A program made the position numbers and the translations under genes. Of a stretch of 64,000 nt of DNA, positions 21,112 to 28,386 are shown piece by piece. Position 1 is the first letter of the stretch. Every line of letters starts with the position of its first letter. The notes below the pieces were generated by a model. The model saw only the letters and a program-made list of their open reading frames with translations. It was not told the DNA's origin and did not search any database. The stretch covers positions 41,968,268 to 42,032,267 of the forward strand of contig CM063108.1 of the NCBI GenBank assembly GCA_031841125.1, in the 5' to 3' direction. This DNA comes from Acanthococcus lagerstroemiae (taxonomy: Eukaryota; Arthropoda; Insecta; Hemiptera; Eriococcidae).

Positions 21112-21957
21112 ATGAGAAAGCTAACAGATTATAATTCAAATGATATTGATTTTGTTGTAAAACAACGTGCACTTCTACAAAAAAATATTGAATGTGCAAA
21201 GTTAGGTCAAGTGAATAGAAAACTAGAAATGGAAGAAAACTATAAACCAATCATTGATACAATAAAAGACCTTAAGCCTGTAATACAACAACCAGTATTA
21301 CCTATGATTGCTGACAAACCAAGAGAAATTACCTATGAACGGTCAGAGGAAACACCAGGATTTGATATGTCTCAAAGTCTTGCATGTAGATATTTGTCTT
21401 ACTATACTAATAAAAAAATACCTACCGATTCAACTTTTGGTATTAGATACGAAAATAAAGATTATTATATAGGAAATGCACGACTCATGGAAGTTCATCA
21501 TTATGCTGATAATGATCGTGCTGATATTAAGCTAAGTAATGACACTACCCTTTATCCAGGAACACAAGGACTATGGGAATTACTAACTATGCAAAAACCT
21601 GAAAATTATACTGATGAAGACCTGAAAAATTATCAAAAAATTATTCTCAGTACAGAATCTTATCGTTCTGAGAATGGACAAATTAAAAGTAGTCGTGGGT
21701 ACAAATATTTAAATTTCATCCAACCTATGTTGATTGAGAAGGAACTCATACTTTCACATCGTGGCTCTGGTCTTAAGAAAATTTATACCAATCAGACTGA
21801 TTATAAATACTGGAACGATCCTAAAGAATTAATTGATCGATTTACAATACTGAAAGGTATGTGGGAAGCAGGTAATCATAATCCACAAATATTCAATGAA
21901 ATGACCAACATTCGGGAGGAACTGATAGAAGCCAAAAAAAATTTAAAAACCTTATAA
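21112..21957 (+). CDS. Uncharacterised 281-aa protein, Polinton-associated
   Basis: Begins right after the ATPase stop in TATTATAAATG. I do not know the function. The N-terminal quarter is helical and charged (residues 15-60). The central part has a pattern I associate with proteins of unknown function in arthropod and cnidarian virus-like elements: TFGIRYENKDYYIGNARL, then YPGTQGLWELLTMQKP and YTDEDLKNYQKIIL (about 105-175). The C-terminus is again helical (WNDPKELIDRFTILKGMWEAG, then a Lys/Glu-rich tail). No membrane segment or enzyme motif was recognised. Position between ATPase and structural genes would suit a packaging or virion role, but that is inference. Confidence 0.8.
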   Translation: MRKLTDYNSNDIDFVVKQRALLQKNIECAKLGQVNRKLEMEENYKPIIDTIKDLKPVIQQPVLPMIADKPREITYERSEETPGFDMSQSLACRYLSYYTNKKIPTDSTFGIRYENKDYYIGNARLMEVHHYADNDRADIKLSNDTTLYPGTQGLWELLTMQKPENYTDEDLKNYQKIILSTESYRSENGQIKSSRGYKYLNFIQPMLIEKELILSHRGSGLKKIYTNQTDYKYWNDPKELIDRFTILKGMWEAGNHNPQIFNEMTNIREELIEAKKNLKTL

Positions 21958-21960
21958 TAA

Positions 21961-22578
21961 ATGTTTACTAGAAAAAATCATCATTATTTGTATGAATCAG
22001 TTGAAAAAATTCAGAATAACACGGGGAAAATCTTAGAGTCTGTTCTGAAAATTGTCATAAAAGATGTTGGCGAAATTTCAGATATGATAATACAATGTAT
22101 AAAAAATGTCATTAATAATGAAAATTATACTGTTGGTATAATAGAGTATGCTAATGGTGTGAAAGAGTACATAAACAATATAAAGGATAACACAAGCAGT
22201 ATTTTACCACAACTGAAAAAGATTACTGAACATGATCAATCAGCTGTAACTGAACTGAAAAATATTACGCGGCAGGTAGTTGGATTGGCTACCACCTGCG
22301 AGAATTCACTTTTCAATATTACCCAATTAGGAGCAATTTTAACAGAATTGAAAAATATATCAAAAACAAATCAAAATATTCAGAAAATATTGGAGGAAAA
22401 TGTTCAAGAAATATTGGAGGGAAATTTACCACAAACAACTGAAAATATTCAGAAAATATTGGAGAAAAATTCACAAAAAACTGGAAATATTCAGAAAATA
22501 TTGGAGGAAAATTTACCACAAACAAATGAAAATGTTCAAAAAATATTAGAGGAAAAGACAGAAATGTTCAAAATGTAG
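21961..22578 (+). CDS. Repetitive coiled-coil protein, 205 aa
   Basis: Starts in CTTATAATAAATG, 3 bases after the previous stop. Much of the protein shows heptad-like hydrophobic spacing (ESVEKIQNNTGKILESVLKI; ITRQVVGLATTCENSLFNIT). The C-terminal third consists of repeats of NIQKILEEN with linkers LPQTTE, SQKTG, LPQTNE (about residues 138-199), matched by DNA repeats at 22370-22550. It looks like an elongated trimeric or dimeric rod. Such proteins in adeno-like viruses can be fibres or scaffolds, but nothing here proves either. No signal peptide. Repeat number probably varies between copies. Confidence 0.8.
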   Translation: MFTRKNHHYLYESVEKIQNNTGKILESVLKIVIKDVGEISDMIIQCIKNVINNENYTVGIIEYANGVKEYINNIKDNTSSILPQLKKITEHDQSAVTELKNITRQVVGLATTCENSLFNITQLGAILTELKNISKTNQNIQKILEENVQEILEGNLPQTTENIQKILEKNSQKTGNIQKILEENLPQTNENVQKILEEKTEMFKM

Positions 22579-22620
22579 GTTATCATGAAGGTCAATAGAA
22601 AATGTCAAGTAATATAAAAA

Positions 22621-23436
22621 ATGCAGTCATTAGTTGAACTTGAAGCCAAAGAACTTCATAAACCTGTGATAAAAAAATTTCAGAAAAGAAAAATTATCAC
22701 AAATGAAATCAATGAAATCTGGACAGGTGATTTATTAATTATGTCCCAGTATTCAAAAGAAAATAGGGGTTATAAGTATATGTTAGTAGTTATTGACACC
22801 TTCTCAAAAGTACTCAGGATAAAACCCCTCAAGGAAAAAACAGGGAAAGAGGTTTCTCAAGCTTTTGAGAAAATTATTGAAGAAAGCGAATATGGTCCAC
22901 CTAAAAAATTACATGTCGACAAAGGTACAGAATTTGTAAATTCAGTTTTTAAAAAATTAATGGGAAAATATAATATTCATATGTATCACACAGAGAATGA
23001 GGAAAAATCAGCAATTGGTGAGAGAGTAAACAGAACCATTAATGGGATGTTGAGAATAATTTTTGAAATTCATAAGAATCATAAATGGGTTCCATTTATA
23101 CCAGAGATATTGCACGAATATAATAATGTGAGGGTACATAGAACAATAGGAATGCGTCCTTGTGATGTGAATAAAACAAATGAACAAGAAATTTTTCATA
23201 GAATGTATTCTTCAAGTTTCTCCACGCAACCAAAATTCAAGGAAGGAGATCGTGTGAGAATACCCAAAAAGAAAGAAACTTTTGAGAACAAGTATAAGAA
23301 CAACTGGACAAGAGAAATATTTGTAGTTGACAAAGTATTCCACACAAACCCTCCCGTCTATTCTATTAAAGATTTGAAGGGTGAAGAAATTTTAGGTAAA
23401 TTTTATCGCCAGGAACTTCAAAAAACAGTTTTCTAA
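22621..23436 (+). CDS. INT: Retroviral-type (rve, DDE) integrase
   Basis: Inserts the element into host DNA, producing the 6-bp duplication. The 271-aa protein has the DDE triad at Asp37 (WTGDLL), Asp100 (HVDKGTEF) and Glu134 (AIGERVNRT). The C-terminal part (FKEGDRVRIPKKKETFENKY...WTREIFVVDKV...YRQEL) fits an SH3-like DNA-binding domain as in Polinton and Ty3/gypsy-type integrases. A complete N-terminal HHCC zinc domain is not seen. No reverse transcriptase or LTR is nearby, which excludes a retroelement origin. All catalytic residues are present and the frame is intact. Confidence 0.95.
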   Translation: MQSLVELEAKELHKPVIKKFQKRKIITNEINEIWTGDLLIMSQYSKENRGYKYMLVVIDTFSKVLRIKPLKEKTGKEVSQAFEKIIEESEYGPPKKLHVDKGTEFVNSVFKKLMGKYNIHMYHTENEEKSAIGERVNRTINGMLRIIFEIHKNHKWVPFIPEILHEYNNVRVHRTIGMRPCDVNKTNEQEIFHRMYSSSFSTQPKFKEGDRVRIPKKKETFENKYKNNWTREIFVVDKVFHTNPPVYSIKDLKGEEILGKFYRQELQKTVF

Positions 23437-23453
23437 AATTTTCTACTATAAAT

Positions 23454-24824
23454 ATGAGTAAAAACTGTGGATTATCTAAAAGAGGTGGTGATATTGTGGA
23501 TACAATTGGTAAATATGTACCATTTCCACTTCACTGGCCCGGATATAAAGCTCTTGGTCCTGGTTCGAATACAGACCTCGATATTCAAAAAGGTGTAAAA
23601 CTGAAAAATAAATTAGATGAAATAGCTATGGATCATGATGTAGATTATGCAAATACAGATGATCCTAATGAACGTGATTATGCTGATAACAGATTCACAT
23701 GGCGAGCCTGGGAGCGTGTCAAAGATCCTAATGCTAAATTAGATGAAAAAATTCCAGCATATGTAGCAGTAAATTTAATGAAATTAAAACAGAAGTTAGG
23801 TTTAGGAATTTATAAAAAATTTTATAATATAAATAATATGAGTAAAAACTGTGGATTAGGACAACATTTGCGATTACCTAATGAAATATTACCTAAAAAA
23901 GGTGACGGATTTTATATTGATCGAAAAACAACCACTAATAATCAGAAAACAGAAGGCAAAGGATTTTATATTGATCGAAAAACAACCACTAATGATCTCC
24001 CAGAAATAATGAATTATTTGAATAATTTATATGTTAACAAACAGAAAAAAAAAGGTAAAGGATTTTATATTTATCGGGAAACAGCTATCAATGGTCGAAA
24101 CAAAAAAGGGGAGGGTATCAAAGTAAGTAGATACATTAAATATCCTATCAATCCAGATAAGGAACAACTTGACAAAATTAATATTGGTGTTGAGAAAGGG
24201 GTACCTGTTGTACTAAATTTAGGATACGAAAATTTAATCAGAACTAAAAATAGCACACAGAACGAAACATATTTACCTCTAACAAAAGCACAAGTGAATC
24301 AAATTGAGACAGCAAAAACCAAGGAAAAAGGTTTAAAGCTAAAACTGAACAAAACACAACTGAAGCAGGTTAAAAATGGTGGATTCTTCCCACCAGCTAT
24401 CCTAGCAGGATTGGCTGCTATTGCAGCAGCTAAACCTGCTGTAGAAGTAGGTACTAAAATAGTAGAAACTGTAGGTAATTTAATATCAACCGCCAAGCAA
24501 GCAATTGATAATAAGAAAGCCAATGACGAGTTAGTAGAAGAGAGAAAACGTCGTAATGAAAAGTTGGAGTACAAGTCTGGTGAAGGCATAGGACAATATC
24601 TACAAATACCTAACGAAGTTCTAAAGAAAAAGAGCGTTAAAAAAATAAAAAATGGCGTTAAAAAAATAAAAAATGGCGTTAATGGTAGTATTCAAAAAGA
24701 CTGTTTAGGTGTTGAGAAAAATAAAAGAGGCGTTAAAAAAATAAAAAATGGCGTTAAAAAAATAAAAAATGGCGTTAAAAAAAATGCGATGGCGTTAAAA
24801 AAAGAAAAATTGGGGGTGACATGA
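23454..24824 (+). CDS. PLA2-like domain fused to a minor-capsid-like protein, 456 aa
   Basis: The N-terminal part matches the parvovirus-VP1 type of phospholipase A2: calcium-loop GPGSNTDL (35-42), catalytic MDHDVDY (His61, Asp62) and YADNRF (Asp78). In parvoviruses this activity opens endosomal membranes during entry; here the role is inferred. From Met129 (ATG 23838) a second segment begins with nearly the same MSKNCGL start and its own TATAATATAAATAATATG motif. It carries GFYIDRKTTTN repeats (about 148-180), a hydrophobic Gly/Ala stretch FFPPAILAGLAAIAAA (about 311-326) like membrane-active minor capsid peptides, a second GQYLQIPNEV, and a tail of GVKKIKN repeats coded by a 21-bp repeat (24634-24800). 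The tail overlaps the protease start (ATGA). It may be made as one or two proteins. Confidence 0.82.
   Translation: MSKNCGLSKRGGDIVDTIGKYVPFPLHWPGYKALGPGSNTDLDIQKGVKLKNKLDEIAMDHDVDYANTDDPNERDYADNRFTWRAWERVKDPNAKLDEKIPAYVAVNLMKLKQKLGLGIYKKFYNINNMSKNCGLGQHLRLPNEILPKKGDGFYIDRKTTTNNQKTEGKGFYIDRKTTTNDLPEIMNYLNNLYVNKQKKKGKGFYIYRETAINGRNKKGEGIKVSRYIKYPINPDKEQLDKINIGVEKGVPVVLNLGYENLIRTKNSTQNETYLPLTKAQVNQIETAKTKEKGLKLKLNKTQLKQVKNGGFFPPAILAGLAAIAAAKPAVEVGTKIVETVGNLISTAKQAIDNKKANDELVEERKRRNEKLEYKSGEGIGQYLQIPNEVLKKKSVKKIKNGVKKIKNGVNGSIQKDCLGVEKNKRGVKKIKNGVKKIKNGVKKNAMALKKEKLGVT
23838..24824 (+). CDS. Possible separately started minor-capsid-like product
   Basis: An in-frame internal start. The 21 bases ATGAGTAAAAACTGTGGATTA at 23838 repeat the true start at 23454, preceded by a TATAAAT-type motif, and the intervening codons (KKFYNINN) look like translated intergenic DNA. 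This suggests two ancestral genes joined because no stop separates them. Content as described for the full-length frame. Confidence 0.5.
   Translation: MSKNCGLGQHLRLPNEILPKKGDGFYIDRKTTTNNQKTEGKGFYIDRKTTTNDLPEIMNYLNNLYVNKQKKKGKGFYIYRETAINGRNKKGEGIKVSRYIKYPINPDKEQLDKINIGVEKGVPVVLNLGYENLIRTKNSTQNETYLPLTKAQVNQIETAKTKEKGLKLKLNKTQLKQVKNGGFFPPAILAGLAAIAAAKPAVEVGTKIVETVGNLISTAKQAIDNKKANDELVEERKRRNEKLEYKSGEGIGQYLQIPNEVLKKKSVKKIKNGVKKIKNGVNGSIQKDCLGVEKNKRGVKKIKNGVKKIKNGVKKNAMALKKEKLGVT
24634..24800 (+). repeat. 21-bp tandem repeat in the 3' end of the PLA2/minor capsid gene
   Basis: GGCGTTAAAAAAATAAAAAAT repeated about five times with one interruption. It encodes GVKKIKN and gives the protein a basic tail. 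Likely unstable in length. Confidence 0.8.
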
Positions 24825-25246
24825 TCACTCAACAAGTAATTAAAAAAATCTTAGATAATGAAAAAAAAAAAAAAATAACCATCAAGAATGACGCATTAAC
24901 TAATTTTGAAATAGAAGCATATGCTGAAAAATTGCAAATACCTCATTTCAGAGGAGTTTTTATGCTTGATGAGCTACCACCAAAAATCAAAAAATATGAA
25001 TGTGGAATTGTAAATTTAGACACTTCAGACCACTCTGGAACTCATTGGACTGCTTACTGTAAGAATGATTCACAAGTTGATTTTTATGAACCGTTTGGTA
25101 ACATTCCACCACCAGAATTAGTGAAATATTTTGGACAGTCTAGAATTACTTATAATTATACGCAGGATCAAAAACTTGATGAAACAAATTGTGGTAGACG
25201 GTGCATAGAATATTTATTAAAAATTAAAAAAAAATACTATAAATGA
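24821..25246 (+). CDS. PRO: Adenain-like cysteine protease (maturation protease)
   Basis: A 141-aa protein of the adenovirus protease/Ulp1 clan. The order of catalytic elements is right: His75 in GTHWTAY, acidic DFYEPFG (Asp87/Glu90), Gln117, and Cys124 in TNCGRRCIEYLL. The 7-residue Gln-to-Cys spacing equals that of adenovirus adenain (Q115/C122). It is expected to cleave capsid precursors during particle maturation. The start overlaps the previous stop as ATGA. It is shorter than adenovirus adenain (about 200 aa), as is usual in Polintons. The frame is intact; codon 17 onward passes through an A14 run, a slippage-prone spot. Confidence 0.92.
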   Translation: MITQQVIKKILDNEKKKKITIKNDALTNFEIEAYAEKLQIPHFRGVFMLDELPPKIKKYECGIVNLDTSDHSGTHWTAYCKNDSQVDFYEPFGNIPPPELVKYFGQSRITYNYTQDQKLDETNCGRRCIEYLLKIKKKYYK

Positions 25247-25960
25247 AATATATAAATGGTTCTTACAGTATGCTTATGAGCGGTACAGATTCTGTTCTTT
25301 ATCATGATTTTAGTGGAGTTGATGACATTATTAGACTCAACCCTAATAAAGAATGGGAAATTGGGTTAGAATCTTTCCACACATCTTATCGTTTTTTTCA
25401 ATATAACTGTAACTAAAAACAATTCACTTACTTTTTATAAGGAGGTGAACGAATTACCTACAACTATAGTACTTGATCCTGGTATTTATGAAGTAGCTGA
25501 TATTATTAAATGTATACATGAAAGTAAACATGCTAGGGCTGCTAATATAACCTTGAAAATAAATAAATACGCTCATACCATAATAATGGGGAGTCCATCA
25601 CATATAATAGATTTAAGAGATGTGACTTCTGTTGGTAATATATTGGGTTTTACTAAGCAAATTATACCAGCTGGAAAAGAAGTTGAATCTGATAGCCACG
25701 TTAAAATTTTTCCTATTGAAAGCATTAAGGGGATATGTAATGAATGTAATAACGGTAATGAAAAAATACTTTTTTATTTTCCTATATCATCACTACCCGG
25801 AGAAAAAATAATCTATACACCAAATGAAACTCAATATTATAGAGTGAGAAATAAAGAAATAAGCGAGATTGTATTAAACCTTTATGATCAGAATGGCAAT
25901 CCACTTGAAAATAATGGTGAAACATATTGGGCATTTTTAATCATACGTGAAGTACGATAA
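25243..25960 (+). pseudogene. Penton-like minor capsid protein, frame broken once
   Basis: Begins with ATG 25243 in AATACTATAAATG, overlapping the protease stop region by 4 nt. The first frame runs 57 codons, with a typical penton-type N-terminus (NPNKEWEIGLESF), then meets TAA at 25414. The rest is open in the neighbouring +1-type frame through to TAA 25960 (LPTTIVLDPGIYEVADII, VGNILGF, ISSLPGEK). The two frames overlap around the T7 run at about 25391-25397, so a single-base length change in that homopolymer explains the break. It could be a real inactivating mutation or a base-calling error. Identification rests on position between protease and major capsid gene, size (about 238 aa) and single-jelly-roll-like beta pattern. 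Two consecutive beta-rich halves, no enzyme motif. Confidence 0.75.
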
Positions 25961-25988
25961 TTAAAAAAAAAAAAAAAAAATACTATAA

Positions 25989-27170
25989 ATGAATGGTTAC
26001 GAAAGTTTTGAATTAATAGAATTCTCCACTGCTAATAATATTGATATAAATAAAAAAGATGAGGAAATTATAATTGAAATAAATACTCCTAATATTTGTA
26101 CTTTACCTTGGAAAAGCGAGGTAGTTATAGCTGGTCGTCTGATAGTACGTGATAAAGACAAAAAAATTGCGAGTTTCGATCGTAGTACAGTACAAGTAAT
26201 TAATAATGGGTTTCTCCATATTTTTAGGCAAATTATTTATAGAATTTCTGATGTTCAGGTAGATATATTGGAGTATCCAGGTGTAGCCAGCACCATTAAT
26301 GGTCTCGTTTCACTGTCCAAAACCACCAAGTATTCTAATGCAGGATGGAATCTAAATAATGATTACATGAATGTTGATGCGAATGGTTACTTCAAAGTTG
26401 CATTACCTTTCGATATGTTTCTAGGTTTTGGAACTTATAAAGAAATTCTCTTTAATGTTAGTCAATCCTTGATACTAGCAAGAGAACAACATGGTGTTAC
26501 AAATATGCTACAAGTTGACCCAAATTTAAAAGATTATACTGTGGAATTGAATCTGAAGTATATAACTTGGAGAATGCCAGTGGTGAAGCTTTCATTACAA
26601 CTTGAAAAAGAAGTTTTACCATTGTTAAATAAAGACATACCAATTCGTATGAATTTTGAGCATTGGCAATGTTTAAAGAAACCTGCTGGTAGTGTATCAG
26701 GAAAAGAATTTAGGTGGTCAATTCCTACAGATATTACATCACAATATGCTTTTGTAGTTTTCCAAAATAAAAGGAACAATGATCTCTTTGCTGATAAAAG
26801 TAAATTTGATCATTGTAATCCTTATGATGTACGTTTCAATGTCAATGGTTATGAATATCCTCGTCAGCAAATGCGATTAAATTTTAATGAAAAGGATTCA
26901 GGAGCTTTATATACATATTTTAAAAATTACAATGGAAAAGACGATGTTTTAATTGATCTTGTGCAATTTGAAAAAGAATATACTATCTTTTGCTTTGATC
27001 TTACAGGACAACCTGACGCTCTACAAACAGATGTAGCCAATGTACAAATTATATTCTCATGGCGTGATGATTTTCCTAATACAGCTGAAATATTTGTTCT
27101 TTTGAAACAACCTGTTTGTTATGAATACAAACCTATATCTAGAGCGGTTAGACCTGCTCCTAAAAACTAA
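25989..27170 (+). CDS. MCP: Double-jelly-roll major capsid protein (hexon-like)
   Basis: A 393-aa, strongly beta-patterned protein with few charged helices. NGFLHIFRQIIYRISDVQVD followed by PGVASTINGLVSLSK (about 76-112) is the pattern found near the start of Polinton/adintovirus major capsid proteins, where the protein forms pseudo-hexameric trimers. The second half (FRWSIPTDITSQYAFVVFQ ... VNGYEYPRQQMRLNF ... DVANVQIIFSWRDDFP) fits the second jelly roll. The start is in TACTATAAATG just after an A18 tract (about 25963-25980), the motif shared with the penton-like gene. Last large gene before the right TIR. Frame intact. It is shorter than many Polinton MCPs, which fits the adintovirus-like group. 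Confidence 0.85.
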   Translation: MNGYESFELIEFSTANNIDINKKDEEIIIEINTPNICTLPWKSEVVIAGRLIVRDKDKKIASFDRSTVQVINNGFLHIFRQIIYRISDVQVDILEYPGVASTINGLVSLSKTTKYSNAGWNLNNDYMNVDANGYFKVALPFDMFLGFGTYKEILFNVSQSLILAREQHGVTNMLQVDPNLKDYTVELNLKYITWRMPVVKLSLQLEKEVLPLLNKDIPIRMNFEHWQCLKKPAGSVSGKEFRWSIPTDITSQYAFVVFQNKRNNDLFADKSKFDHCNPYDVRFNVNGYEYPRQQMRLNFNEKDSGALYTYFKNYNGKDDVLIDLVQFEKEYTIFCFDLTGQPDALQTDVANVQIIFSWRDDFPNTAEIFVLLKQPVCYEYKPISRAVRPAPKN

Positions 27171-27206
27171 AAAAAAAAAAAAAAAAAAATATTCTTATAA
27201 ATAGGT

Positions 27207-27398
27207 ATGCAATCAGAAAACAATTCAGAGAACAATTCAGAAAATAAATTCAACTGGATGTGTATTATAATTTTCTGTTGGAATATTATCGAACAGGTGT
27301 TTAAAAAAATGAGAAAAAAGAAAAGAAAAAAAAGACAGTCAAATAAGTATTATTTTTATATGAAAAATCATATAAAAATACATTATTCATTTTCTTGA
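27207..27398 (+). CDS. Small membrane-anchor/basic-tail protein, 63 aa
   Basis: Residues 15-30 (FNWMCIIIFCWNIIEQVF) form one short hydrophobic segment, followed by KKMRKKKRKKR. The N-terminus repeats SENNSEN. The start follows an A20-22 tract and TTCTTATAAATAGGTATG, similar to the other late-type starts. The last 17 codons lie inside the right TIR and its stop overlaps the 3' end of the minus-strand TIR gene by 16 bp, so the C-terminus is dictated by TIR sequence. It could be a membrane protein or a DNA-condensing basic peptide; unproven. Confidence 0.55.
   Translation: MQSENNSENNSENKFNWMCIIIFCWNIIEQVFKKMRKKKRKKRQSNKYYFYMKNHIKIHYSFS
27353..27378. terminator. Mirror copy of the TIR hairpin
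   Basis: TTTTTATATGA-AAAA-TCATATAAAAA, lying between the convergent ends of the 63-aa gene and the right TIR gene; on the minus strand it is the same structure as 14828-14853. Confidence 0.5.
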
Positions 27399-28168
27399 AC
27401 TAATGTGGTTATGAAAGGTTTACTATTTTCAGCTTTCCATTTTTCAGAATCATTAAACATAGCTTCAACAATTTTTGAGACTTCTTTATCTCTACCTACA
27501 CATAAAGAGTTCAAATTAGATTCTGTTGGAACAATATAATTTTCAATACAACATGCTCTACTCTTTTTTAAAGAACCTACTACGTTTGATACAAAAGTAG
27601 GACAGAACACAAGCATAGAATACCATAAATCTGACATTACACCTCGTGTTTTACTATAAACTGTTTTAAATTCTTTTCTAAACTTTAATAAATTCTTATC
27701 AAATTCTACCTGAAATACACCTCTAGCTGTAAGTTGGATTGGTTCTTTATGTAGTGGATGATTCTTTTCATCTAGAAACACTAAGAGATACTTACGTGCT
27801 GAAATATAGTCTGTATCTCCTTTTACCCAATAACCAGCAAAAGAGTAATCATTTCGAGAAAGTCTGATAAGTTTAAGTTGGCGTCTAATGATTAAAATAC
27901 GATTTTTATCGATAATCCTACCTTGAATTGATCCATCTCGAGTCTCAATTGTGTGCGGTTTTGTATTTACAAAATGTTCTACACAGCTGGCACCTGAACA
28001 TGACTCGTTGCAATTTTTTCTCCACTCACAAGACATCAAATTTTCATTAGACATCCAGAGGCCTACAGGTTCTTGATTAATCACTTTCACTGATGGTATC
28101 TTTTTAGATACACAGTGTGTAGAGTCATCAAAATTAAAGTTATTGCTTTTACTTTCAATCATTTCCAT
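27383..28168 (-). CDS. TIR-borne 261-aa Cys-containing protein, right copy
   Basis: Encodes the same 261 residues as 14038-14823, without a single amino-acid difference. It reads inward, convergent with all the unique-region genes. Start context TATTATAAAATGGAAATG is also kept. Complete identity implies a recent copy or active homogenisation of the TIRs. Function unknown; the Cys cluster is at residues 47-62. Confidence 0.85.
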   Translation of the reverse strand: MEMIESKSNNFNFDDSTHCVSKKIPSVKVINQEPVGLWMSNENLMSCEWRKNCNESCSGASCVEHFVNTKPHTIETRDGSIQGRIIDKNRILIIRRQLKLIRLSRNDYSFAGYWVKGDTDYISARKYLLVFLDEKNHPLHKEPIQLTARGVFQVEFDKNLLKFRKEFKTVYSKTRGVMSDLWYSMLVFCPTFVSNVVGSLKKSRACCIENYIVPTESNLNSLCVGRDKEVSKIVEAMFNDSEKWKAENSKPFITTLVQENE

Positions 28169-28359
28169 TTTATAATATATAATATTTTTATTTTTTTTTT
28201 TTAAACTAGGTTATCAATTTTCGATTTTTTTTTTTTTTTTAAACTAGGTTATCAATTTTCGATTTTTTTTTATTTTTTTTATTATTTTTTTTATTTATTT
28301 TTTTATTTATTTTTTTTTTAAACTAGGTTATCAATTTTCGATTTTTTTTTTAGTATTAA

Positions 28360-28386
28360 GATTTCAAACCAAAATCACTTGAAATC
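28360..28386. promoter_or_regulatory. 27-bp palindrome in right TIR
   Basis: Inverted counterpart of 13821-13847; see also 15279-15305, which matches it best read in this orientation. Confidence 0.5.

Noticed and set aside
22621..23436. Integrase as part of an LTR retrotransposon
   Set aside because: No reverse transcriptase, gag or LTRs around it; neighbours are ATPase, protease and capsid genes, and the flanking duplication is 6 bp at the Polinton ends.
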